Shown: one piece after another, positions 1 through 5,886 of the stretch
Layout of the letters: every line of letters starts with the position of its first letter
How positions within the stretch are numbered: position 1 is the first letter of the stretch
Notes under the pieces: model-generated
What the model was told of the DNA's origin: nothing
Seen by the model: the letters and a program-made list of their open reading frames with translations, nothing else
Databases searched by the model: none
NCBI GenBank assembly: GCA_003193815.1
Contig: PSPB01000080.1
Span: 1 to 6,126, forward strand
DNA length: 6,126 nt
Reading direction: 5' to 3'
Origin: Methanobacteriota archaeon
GTDB lineage: Archaea; Thermoplasmatota; Poseidoniia; MGIII; CG-Epi1
Made by a program: the position numbers and the translations under genes

Positions 1-269
1 CCGTCGAACAATACGCGACCGGGGCCATTATCGAGCTACAGGGCGACGGCACGGGCGACCTGGACCTGGCGATTTACGGTACCGAAGGGCAGGAGTGCGG
101 CTCGTCGGGCAACCCGGGCGACGAGGAGAAGGTGACCATGACCTATCGCGACTTCGCCGCCTGTGGTACCGGCGATTATACCGCCGAGGTGACGAACTTC
201 GGCTCGGCGCCCAACAGCTACGACCTGTACATCACTGTGCTCTACGAAGGCGCGGCGGCCGCCGGCTGA
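1..269 (+). CDS. C-terminal fragment of a secreted beta-sandwich (PPC-like) protein
   Basis: Reading from base 3 gives 88 residues open to the window edge and ending at TGA 267-269, so the start lies outside. The fragment alternates hydrophobic and polar residues like a beta sandwich. It contains GTGDLDLAIYG near residues 16-26 and YTAEVTNFGSAPNSYDLYITV near 59-79, a pattern resembling bacterial and archaeal pre-peptidase C-terminal (PPC) domains of exported proteins. Two cysteines (fragment residues 32 and 54) could form a disulfide, which fits an extracellular location. The end is a short low-complexity tail, EGAAAAG, with no membrane anchor. No catalytic residues are visible and the function of the whole protein cannot be told. 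A terminator follows, so it is probably not cotranscribed with gyrA. The coding frame is secure; the PPC assignment is a fold-level guess. Confidence 0.72.
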   Translation, partial: VEQYATGAIIELQGDGTGDLDLAIYGTEGQECGSSGNPGDEEKVTMTYRDFAACGTGDYTAEVTNFGSAPNSYDLYITVLYEGAAAAG

Positions 270-312
270 AACAGTTTCAGGGCGAAATTCCGGGCAGCGC
301 GCTCACGTGCGC

Positions 313-350
313 GCGGGCAGTGCGGAGCACTGCCCGCCCGTCCTCCTTTT
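313..350 (+). terminator. Hairpin plus T-tract transcription terminator
   Basis: A perfect 11-bp inverted repeat (arms 313-323 and 327-337) closes a 3-nt GGA loop. It is followed by a pyrimidine-rich run ending in four T at 347-350. It lies 44 bases after the stop of the upstream secreted-protein gene and 45 bases before the gyrA start, where a terminator separating the two units is expected. T-rich tracts alone can terminate archaeal RNA polymerase; the hairpin adds to the case. Confidence 0.7.
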
Positions 351-381
351 AACCGGCCTGCGCTGGCCCACCTGCATCGTC

Positions 382-389
382 GGGAGAGG
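382..389 (+). promoter_or_regulatory. Shine-Dalgarno-like site supporting the gyrA TTG start
   Basis: GGGAGAGG sits 5 nt before the TTG at 395. It partly matches the archaeal anti-Shine-Dalgarno (GGAG at 383-386). The frame is open back to a TAA at 350-352, with no ATG or GTG in that interval, and the family's N-terminal conserved block begins about 20 codons after the TTG. Together these favour TTG 395 as the start. Confidence 0.55.
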
Positions 390-394
390 CTATT

Positions 395-2995
395 TTGGCA
401 GAGACTGAAAGCGGTACGGTACTGGAGCGCAACATCGAGACCGAGATGCGCAAGTCGTACCTTGAATACGCCATGTCGGTCATCGTGGGCCGCGCCCTGC
501 CCGACGCGCGGGACGGGCTAAAACCGGTCCACCGGCGGGTGCTCTTCGCGATGCGCGAGATGGGCTCGGGACCGCGCTCGCCCTACAAGAAATCGGCGCG
601 CATCGTCGGCGACACTATGGGGAAATACCATCCCCACGGTGATCAAGCAATCTACGACACTATGGTGCGCATGGCGCAGGATTTCAGCCTGCGCTACCCG
701 CTGGTCGACGGGCAGGGTAATTTCGGCTCGGTCGACGGCGACCGCGCCGCAGCGATGCGTTACACCGAATCACGGCTGGCGCCGATTGCCGAGACCGTCC
801 TGCGCGACATCGACGAGGATACGGTCGACTTCGTCGACAATTACGACGGCTCGCTACAGGAGCCATCCGTGCTGCCGGGAGTCCTGCCGGGACTACTGGT
901 CAACGGCTCGGCCGGCATCGCGGTCGGGATGGCGACCAACATGCCGCCGCACAACCTTGCAGAGGTGGTCGAGGCACTGCTGCTGCAGCTGGCCGACCCC
1001 GAGGTCTCGCTGTCGCGCATCATGGAAGTGCTGCCCGGCCCCGACTTCCCGACCGGCGGGACCATCATGGGGCGGCAGGGCATCTACAACGCATTCTCGA
1101 AGGGGCAGGGGCAAATCAAGCTGCGCGGCCGCGTAGCTCACGAAGAGGCGGGCAAGCAGCAGCGGCTGATTATCAGCGAAATTCCCTACGGGCTGCAGAA
1201 GAACCGGCTGCTCGAGGAAATCTCGAAGCTGGTGCGCGACAAGAAGGTCGCCGGCATCCGCGACCTGCGCGACGAGTCGGACCGGCGCGAGATGCGCGTG
1301 GTGGTCGAGCTGAAGCAGGACGCGTCACCGCAAATCGTCGAGAACCTGCTCTTCAAGCATTCGGCGCTCGAGAGCAGTTTTGCGGTAAACGCGGTGGCAC
1401 TAGTGAAGGGGCAGCCGGTGCGGCTGGCGCTGCCGCAGCTGCTCGCAGTCTACCTTGAGCACCGCCGTGAAGTGGTCGAGCGGCGCAGCCGTTATCGGCT
1501 GAAAAAGGCGCAGGAGCGAGGGCACATCGTCGAGGGGCTGCTGCTCGCGATTTCGCAGCTCGACGCAATTATCGACTTCATCCGCAAGGCTGACGGCCGC
1601 GACGCGGTTGTCGCGGGACTACAGACGCAATTCAACCTGAGCGAGCCGCAGGCGAAGGCAATCGCTGAGATGCGGCTCTACCAGCTTTCGCGACAGGACG
1701 CCGACGCGCGGCGCGACGAGCTAGCCGAGCTCAAGGCGACCATCACCGACCTGCAAGACGTGCTGGCACGGACCGAGCGGGTGAGCGAAATAATCCGCGC
1801 CGAACTGCTCGAGCTGAAGGAGAAATATGGCGACGAGCGGCGCACCGAAATTTCCGACTGGGAGGGCGACATCGATACGGAAGATTTGATTCCGCGCTCA
1901 CAAGTCGTCGTGATGCGGACGCAGGAGGGCTACATCAAGCGCGTCGAACTTGACGAATATCGCGCGCAGCGGCGCGGCGGCAAGGGGCGCATCGGCATCA
2001 AGGCCAAGGAGGGCGATACGCCGGTCGAAATCTACTCGCTCGGCTCGCACGACCACATCCTGTTCTTCACCAGCGACGGGTCGATGTATTTCCTGAAAGC
2101 CTGGCAGGTTCCTGACGTCTCGCGCTACGCCAAGGGCACCCCGCTGGTGCAACTGCTCGAGAAGCTGGACGAGAAGCGGCACGAATCCAACGAGAAAGTG
2201 CTGCGGATGCTGCCGGTCGCCAACCTGGAGGCCGAAGGCCACTACCTAGTGCTGGCGACGCGTAACGGCATCGTCAAGCGCACGCGGCTCGAGGAATTCA
2301 CCAAGCGCATCGCACGCGGCTGGAAGGTCGACCAGGGCTTCCGTGCCATCACGCTCAAGGAGGGCGACGAACTGATTGACGTCGCCATCTCGGACGGCTC
2401 GAGTCAGGTGATGTTCGCCACCCGCAACGGGATGGCCAACCGCGCCAGCGAAGGCGAAATCCGCGTCGTCGGTCGCGGGGGACAGGGAGTCATCGGCATC
2501 CGGCTCAAGGAGGGCGATTCGGTCATCAGCATGGCGCTGGTCGACGATGAAGGAATACTACTGACGATTACCGAACTCGGCTATGGCAAGCGCGCCAGCG
2601 TCGCCAACTACCGGCTCACGAAGCGCGGCGCCCGCGGCGTCCTGAACCTGAAGCCGGACAAGAAAAGCGGCGCCGTCATCGCCTGCCTGCCAGTGGGCGA
2701 AGCGCAGCAGCTACTGGCGACGACCAGCAGCGGCAAGGTGATTCGCACCGAAATAGACTCAATCCGCGAAATCAAGCGTATCGGCCGCGGCGTCAAGGTG
2801 ATGTCGCTCGAGAAAGGCGAAAAGGTAGTCGCGGTGGCGCTGCACACCGAGGTCGAGAGCGACGACGACGAGCCGGCCACCGCGGACGAGCAGGCGACGC
2901 CGGCCGGGCTCTGCCCCGAGTGTCGCTCGGGCCGCCTGAAACCGGACGGAGACAAGCTGATTTGCGGCACCTGCGGGCTGATTATCGATGCCTGA
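395..2995 (+). CDS. gyrA: DNA gyrase subunit A with a C-terminal zinc ribbon
   Basis: This is the DNA breakage-reunion subunit of gyrase, which with GyrB (not in the window) introduces negative supercoils using ATP. The 866-residue product starts at TTG. The N-terminal block [20 protein letters not shown] (21-40), the winged-helix/tower domain and the catalytic tyrosine Y123 in [11 protein letters not shown] are all present. A coiled-coil-rich segment spans about 355-480. The GyrA box QRRGGKG (525-531) begins the beta-pinwheel C-terminal domain and marks a true gyrase rather than a ParC-like topoisomerase IV. Repeated pinwheel-blade motifs such as RNGIVKRT and RNGMANRA continue to about 815. 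An acidic linker (819-832) leads into a four-cysteine zinc ribbon (840-860) that ordinary bacterial GyrA lacks. The position equivalent to E. coli Ser83 is Gln84, while Asp87 is kept (Asp88). Archaeal gyrases are thought to derive from bacteria by transfer. The end overlaps the next gene by 8 bp. Confidence 0.97.
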   Translation: MAETESGTVLERNIETEMRKSYLEYAMSVIVGRALPDARDGLKPVHRRVLFAMREMGSGPRSPYKKSARIVGDTMGKYHPHGDQAIYDTMVRMAQDFSLRYPLVDGQGNFGSVDGDRAAAMRYTESRLAPIAETVLRDIDEDTVDFVDNYDGSLQEPSVLPGVLPGLLVNGSAGIAVGMATNMPPHNLAEVVEALLLQLADPEVSLSRIMEVLPGPDFPTGGTIMGRQGIYNAFSKGQGQIKLRGRVAHEEAGKQQRLIISEIPYGLQKNRLLEEISKLVRDKKVAGIRDLRDESDRREMRVVVELKQDASPQIVENLLFKHSALESSFAVNAVALVKGQPVRLALPQLLAVYLEHRREVVERRSRYRLKKAQERGHIVEGLLLAISQLDAIIDFIRKADGRDAVVAGLQTQFNLSEPQAKAIAEMRLYQLSRQDADARRDELAELKATITDLQDVLARTERVSEIIRAELLELKEKYGDERRTEISDWEGDIDTEDLIPRSQVVVMRTQEGYIKRVELDEYRAQRRGGKGRIGIKAKEGDTPVEIYSLGSHDHILFFTSDGSMYFLKAWQVPDVSRYAKGTPLVQLLEKLDEKRHESNEKVLRMLPVANLEAEGHYLVLATRNGIVKRTRLEEFTKRIARGWKVDQGFRAITLKEGDELIDVAISDGSSQVMFATRNGMANRASEGEIRVVGRGGQGVIGIRLKEGDSVISMALVDDEGILLTITELGYGKRASVANYRLTKRGARGVLNLKPDKKSGAVIACLPVGEAQQLLATTSSGKVIRTEIDSIREIKRIGRGVKVMSLEKGEKVVAVALHTEVESDDDEPATADEQATPAGLCPECRSGRLKPDGDKLICGTCGLIIDA
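2912..2992 (+). other. TFB/TFIIB-like zinc-ribbon module at the GyrA C-terminus
   Basis: Residues 840-866 of GyrA contain C840-P-E-C843, a 13-residue spacer, then C857-G-T-C860 followed by GLIIDA. CPEC ... CGTCGLIID closely follows the N-terminal zinc ribbon of archaeal TFB and eukaryotic TFIIB, which ends in C-x-x-C-G-L-V. Other zinc ribbons share the CxxC pairs, so a generic ribbon is the alternative. In that case metal binding is still likely, but a link to transcription is not implied. The module is in frame, with an uninterrupted reading frame through the acidic linker, and the stop codon directly follows it. Confidence 0.85.
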
Positions 2996-3917
2996 AAAAC
3001 CGGTTCGCGACTTCACCGCCAGCCCCGAAACGACGCTGACCGAGCTGCTCGAGCGGTTCGGCACGGCGGGCGGCTTCACCGCCGCCAAACTAGCGACCGC
3101 CGCCGACATCATGCGTCGCATGCATGACGCCGACTGCACGGTCTTCCTGAGCTTCCCGGCCGACATCATGGCGACCGGGACGCGCGGTGTGCTGCGGCAG
3201 CTGGTCGCCGACGGCTTCGCAGACGTGGTCGTGACCACCTGCGGGACGCTCGACCACGACATCGCGCGGACGCTCGCTGACTACTACCACGGCGACTTCG
3301 CGCTGGACGATGCCGAGCTGCGCGAGCGCGGCGTCAACCGGCTCGGGAACGTGCTGGTGCCCGACGATTCCTACGGGATTCCCATCGAGAAATGGATGCA
3401 ACCATTTCTCGACGACCTATATAAAAAACAATCGCGCTGGACGCCGTGGGAAATCTGGCGCGAGCTGGGCCTGCGTCTCGCGTGTGAAGAGCGCGGCGAC
3501 GAGTCGCTTCTGGCAGTGTGCGCGGCGCGCGATGTGCCGGTCTTCGTCCCAGGCTTCAGCGATGGCGCAGTCGGTTCGCAGCTGTGGCAATTCTGGCAGT
3601 CGCACCGCGACTTCACCCCCGACACGCTGGCGGACGAGCACGCGCTTTCAGACATCGTCCACGACGCGCCCGCCACGGGCGCGCTGATGATTGGCGGCGG
3701 CATCTCGAAGCACCACGTCATCTGGTGGAACCAGTTCCGCGACGGGCTCGACTACGCCGTGCAGGTCACCACCGCCCCCGAGTGGGACGGCTCGCTCTCC
3801 GGCGCGCGCGTCCGCGAGGCGATCTCGTGGGGCAAGGTGAAACCGGAGGCGCGCCGCGTGACGGTCGAGGGCGACGCGACGGTACTGTTGCCACTGCTGG
3901 CGGGGGCGCTAGGCTAA
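2988..3917 (+). CDS. dys: Deoxyhypusine synthase
   Basis: The 309-residue product matches the deoxyhypusine synthase family, which transfers an aminobutyl group from spermidine to a lysine of the translation factor aIF5A using NAD, in the cytoplasm. Seen in the sequence are [20 protein letters not shown] (53-71), [15 protein letters not shown] (79-93), [15 protein letters not shown] (236-250) with the paired active-site-type histidines, [14 protein letters not shown] (261-274), and WGK with the catalytic lysine K283. Length and motif order are normal for archaeal members. ATG 2988 lies inside the last codons of gyrA (8-bp overlap), so translation is probably coupled and both genes share one transcript. 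aIF5A itself is not in the window. Some archaea use agmatine instead of spermidine as donor; the sequence does not show which is used here. Confidence 0.95.
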   Translation: MPEKPVRDFTASPETTLTELLERFGTAGGFTAAKLATAADIMRRMHDADCTVFLSFPADIMATGTRGVLRQLVADGFADVVVTTCGTLDHDIARTLADYYHGDFALDDAELRERGVNRLGNVLVPDDSYGIPIEKWMQPFLDDLYKKQSRWTPWEIWRELGLRLACEERGDESLLAVCAARDVPVFVPGFSDGAVGSQLWQFWQSHRDFTPDTLADEHALSDIVHDAPATGALMIGGGISKHHVIWWNQFRDGLDYAVQVTTAPEWDGSLSGARVREAISWGKVKPEARRVTVEGDATVLLPLLAGALG

Positions 3918-3920
3918 AGC

Positions 3921-3948
3921 CATGGCGCGCTCTCCAAGCATGGCGCGC
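3921..3948 (+). repeat. Short direct repeat around the two candidate DDAH starts
   Basis: CATGGCGCGC occurs at 3921-3930 and again at 3939-3948, 18 bp apart and in frame, with AAG(C) preceding both copies. It supplies two possible ATG starts (3922 and 3940) and would give a repeated M-A-R at the protein N-terminus. The family alignment favours the second ATG. Confidence 0.6.
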
Positions 3949-4714
3949 GCTATCGTCCGCGGGGTTCCCGACTCCTTCGAGCAGGCGACTGCACACTATT
4001 TCGGCAGCGGCCCGACTGACGTGGCGGCCGACTGACGTGGCGGAAGCGCGACGGCAGCACGCCGCTTACGTCGCGGCGTTGCGCGACTTCAGCGTTGCCG
4101 TCACCGAACTGGCGGCTGACGAGGCGTTCCCCGACTGCATCTTCGTCGAGGACCATGCGGTGGTCCACGACGGCCGCGCGCTGCTGACCCATTCCGGGCT
4201 GGCGTCGCGCCGCGGCGAGCAGCCGCCGGTCGCCGCGGCGCTGGGTGTAGCGCTGGAACTGGTCGAGATGGAGCCGCCCGCCGTGCTCGACGGCGGCGAC
4301 GTACTGCGGGTCGGCGACTGCTACCTTGTCGGGATTTCGACCCGCACCACCCGCGCCGGCGCGCAGGCGCTGCGCGATTTCGTCGCGCCGCTACCGGTGC
4401 ACGAAGTGGCGATTCCCGACGACCAGCTGCACCTGAAGTCCATCTGCACGTCGCCCGGGGAGGGATTGCTGCTGGCGCCCGACCACGCGCTGCGCGACGG
4501 GGAGCTCGAGCGGGTGGCGGAGGTCCTGCGCGTCCCCGCTGCCGAGACGTATGCGTGCAACGTGCTCGTTTTCGGACGCGAGTTACTGCTTCCAGACGGC
4601 TACCCCGCGACGCACGCGTTGCTCGCGGAGCGCGGCTTCCGGCTGCACCCGCTCGAGATGTCGCAAATCCGCGCCGCCGACGGCTCACCCACCTGTCTCT
4701 CGGTCTTCTACTGA
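3940..4714 (+). pseudogene. ddaH: Dimethylarginine dimethylaminohydrolase-family gene, broken by a 16-bp duplication
   Basis: DDAH enzymes hydrolyse methylated arginines to citrulline and methylamines through a cysteine in a pentein fold. From ATG 3940 the frame reads MARAIVRGVPDSFEQATAHY and stops at TGA 4033-4035; the remainder is open in the +1 frame to TGA 4712-4714. Removing one copy of the tandem repeat at 4012-4043 joins the two parts into 252 residues, the usual family length. On this repaired protein, D60, E65 and D66 (FPDCIFVED) form the substrate-binding block. LDGGD holds the acid D112, LHLKS the catalytic H159, and SPTCLSVFY the nucleophile C247. The gene starts 22 nt after the deoxyhypusine synthase stop (4 nt if ATG 3922 is used), so it belongs to the same transcript. 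A GTG at 4037 could start a product of 225 residues lacking the N-terminal strand and lid. A sequencing or assembly error is the main alternative to a real mutation. Confidence 0.88.
4012..4043 (+). repeat. Perfect 16-bp tandem duplication
   Basis: CCGACTGACGTGGCGG occurs at 4012-4027 and immediately again at 4028-4043 with no mismatch; the flanking bases do not extend the repeat. Sixteen is not a multiple of three, so it shifts the reading frame and creates the TGA at 4033. Deleting one unit restores GSGPTDVAEARRQHAAYVAAL, which fits the DDAH family. Confidence 0.95.
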
Positions 4715-5133
4715 ACTCGAACGACCCTGGTTTCGGCCAGCAGGTCGCCAATGCGCTGCCGGCGCGGCTGGGCCAGCAGCAGGAGCGCGTCAGCGAGCAG
4801 GAACAGCGCACCGAAAGTCGGGACCTGCCAGCCCAGCCGGGCAAAGTTTCGGATGAACGCCTGACGGTAGCCCACGTTGCCGCCGTCGGCCCGGACGACG
4901 CGTATCTTCAGGAGCCGCTTGCCGAACGTGCCGCCGCCATTAGCTTCCTGCCATGCCAGCCCCGAGTCAAGCACCAGCCCCGCCAGCCCGCCAATTGCCA
5001 GCAAGTGTGCTTCGGGAATATCCAGCCCGAAAACCAGCAGCACCACGAACAGCACCAGCGCCTGCGCCAGCAGCAGCAACGTCGCATCGACCAGGAACGC
5101 GAGCAGTCGCTGGAGGAACGTCGCGGATTGCAC
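4708..5133 (-). CDS. RDD-family integral membrane protein
   Basis: The 141-residue product has three likely membrane segments (about 10-36, 43-61 and 105-121). It shows the family signature: R9 and D16 in the first helix (RLLAFLVDA), the loop GGGTFGKRLLKIRVVRADGG (66-85), and a late aspartate D130 in RRQRIGDLLAETRVV. RDD proteins are small membrane proteins of mostly undefined role, with transport or ion exchange proposed for some. The start is GTG at 5131-5133, 3 nt after the stop of the upstream surface-protein gene, so the two are surely cotranscribed. Its TAG stop (4708-4710) overlaps the end of the convergent DDAH gene by 7 bp. Family call is firm; substrate is unknown. Confidence 0.9.
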   Translation of the reverse strand: MQSATFLQRLLAFLVDATLLLLAQALVLFVVLLVFGLDIPEAHLLAIGGLAGLVLDSGLAWQEANGGGTFGKRLLKIRVVRADGGNVGYRQAFIRNFARLGWQVPTFGALFLLADALLLLAQPRRQRIGDLLAETRVVRVQ

Positions 5134-5136
5134 GTG

Positions 5137-5847
5137 TCAGCGCTGGTCTTCCGAGTCGCGCCGCGACTTGTAGACCGACCATTCGGTGTCGCTGACGCGC
5201 CCGTCGCCGTCCAGGTCGAGCTGCGGCCCGCCGCCACCACCCCTGCCGCGCCGCGAGGAGACAAAGATGGCGACGATAGCGATGATTATCACTAGGCAAA
5301 TGCCGCCGCAGATGAGCATGGCCTGCTGTACCATGTCTTCAATCCACGAAAACAGCTCGCCAATATCAAGTTCCCAGTCGGTGATGGCAAGGTCGTAGGT
5401 GAGGCTGCCGTTCGGGACCGTGTCGTTCCACGGTACATCGGCGTTGTCGATGACCAGTACCATTTCCTGATCGCTGGGGAAAGTGATGTTGATGGCGAGC
5501 GTCGAGACGTCGAGCCATTCGCGGTAGGGCTGGAATTCCTCGCTGGCGTTGCCGAGGTCACCCCTCAGTTCACCCCAGTAGACGTCGTAACGCAGCAGGA
5601 AGATGTCGGCGCGGCCGCTGCCGTTGATGCTGAAGGTGAACTCGGCCCAGTGCTCGTCGCCGCCCGACAGGGCGTGATACTGGTAGACGCCTTCTTCCAC
5701 GGCGATGCCGCGGTAGTCGCGCTCGCGCGGGAGGAACTTGAACGTCGGGCCGTCAGCCGCCGCGAGCGGCAGCAGCAGCGCGACCGCCAGCAGGGCGAGC
5801 AGGGCGGTCGCGCCCCGAATGCGGTTGTCGGTCCCCTGCCCGACCAT
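5137..5847 (-). CDS. Membrane-anchored surface protein with a C-terminal EF-hand loop
   Basis: I do not recognise a named family. The 236-residue protein has a signal peptide (positive residues R9 and R11, hydrophobic core about 13-30, likely cleavage after the AAA at 29-31). A beta-rich ectodomain (about 32-165) follows, containing the strand MVLVIDNADVPWND (129-142), which resembles GOLD/PPC-type beta sandwiches. One transmembrane helix lies at about 175-197, then an SRRGR stop-transfer cluster and a five-glycine linker. The tail holds one canonical EF-hand loop, DLDGDGRVSDTE (211-222). Five N-x-S/T sequons (N75, N100, N120, N141, N146) suggest heavy glycosylation outside the cell. With a cleaved N-terminal signal, the EF-hand should be cytoplasmic. 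It is the first gene of a unit with the RDD protein and has its own promoter. Partner and function are unknown. Confidence 0.88.
   Translation of the reverse strand: MVGQGTDNRIRGATALLALLAVALLLPLAAADGPTFKFLPRERDYRGIAVEEGVYQYHALSGGDEHWAEFTFSINGSGRADIFLLRYDVYWGELRGDLGNASEEFQPYREWLDVSTLAINITFPSDQEMVLVIDNADVPWNDTVPNGSLTYDLAITDWELDIGELFSWIEDMVQQAMLICGGICLVIIIAIVAIFVSSRRGRGGGGGPQLDLDGDGRVSDTEWSVYKSRRDSEDQR
5182..5217 (-). other. Single canonical EF-hand calcium-binding loop
   Basis: Codons 211-222 encode D-L-D-G-D-G-R-V-S-D-T-E. Aspartates are at loop positions 1, 3 and 5, glycine at 6, a hydrophobic residue at 8 and glutamate at 12, as in calcium-binding EF-hands. Only one loop is present, so pairing by dimerisation, or a lone dockerin-like use, would be needed. 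Whether it binds calcium is inferred. Confidence 0.8.
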
Positions 5848-5867
5848 GCCGTCGACTGCGGCGACCG

Positions 5868-5886
5868 ATATTTAAGCCCAATTCAA
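5868..5886 (-). promoter_or_regulatory. Archaeal TATA/BRE promoter for the surface-protein and RDD genes
   Basis: On the minus strand TTAAATAT (5875-5868) is an isolated AT-rich element in GC-rich DNA, preceded by ATTGGGC (5882-5876) in the place of a TFB recognition element. Its centre is about 25 bp before the ATG at 5847. Archaeal transcription usually starts about 25 bp past the TATA centre, so transcription should begin at or next to the A of the ATG. No Shine-Dalgarno site precedes the ATG, which fits a leaderless mRNA. The element lies in the 35-bp gap after the neighbouring gene and overlaps its stop region. Confidence 0.68.

Noticed and set aside
95..352. 85-codon plus-strand frame beginning in the first gene
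   Set aside because: Arginine-rich, out of frame with the secreted protein, and it runs through the terminator hairpin.
345..354. CTTTTAA as a TATA element for gyrA
   Set aside because: It coincides with the terminator T-tract and is a weak match. The distance to the start would allow it, but nothing else supports it, so the gyrA promoter is left unassigned.
639..3262. Several frames of 60-167 codons within gyrA and across its junction with the synthase gene
   Set aside because: All lie inside strongly conserved coding sequence and have low-complexity shadow composition.
3417..3429. TATA-like stretch CTATATAAAAAAC inside the deoxyhypusine synthase gene
   Set aside because: It encodes conserved-region residues (D-L-Y-K-K), and no gene starts within about 500 bases downstream; probably chance.
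3518..4033. Open frame running upstream of the DDAH coding part, beneath the end of the deoxyhypusine synthase gene
   Set aside because: It is arginine-rich shadow translation of the synthase gene. The true DDAH N-terminus lies in another frame, joined through the 16-bp duplication.
4101..5295. Long open frames of about 246-247 codons on both strands across the DDAH and RDD genes
   Set aside because: They are arginine-, proline- or glutamine-rich with no family motifs, and they overlap genes with clear signatures; typical open shadow frames in GC-rich DNA.
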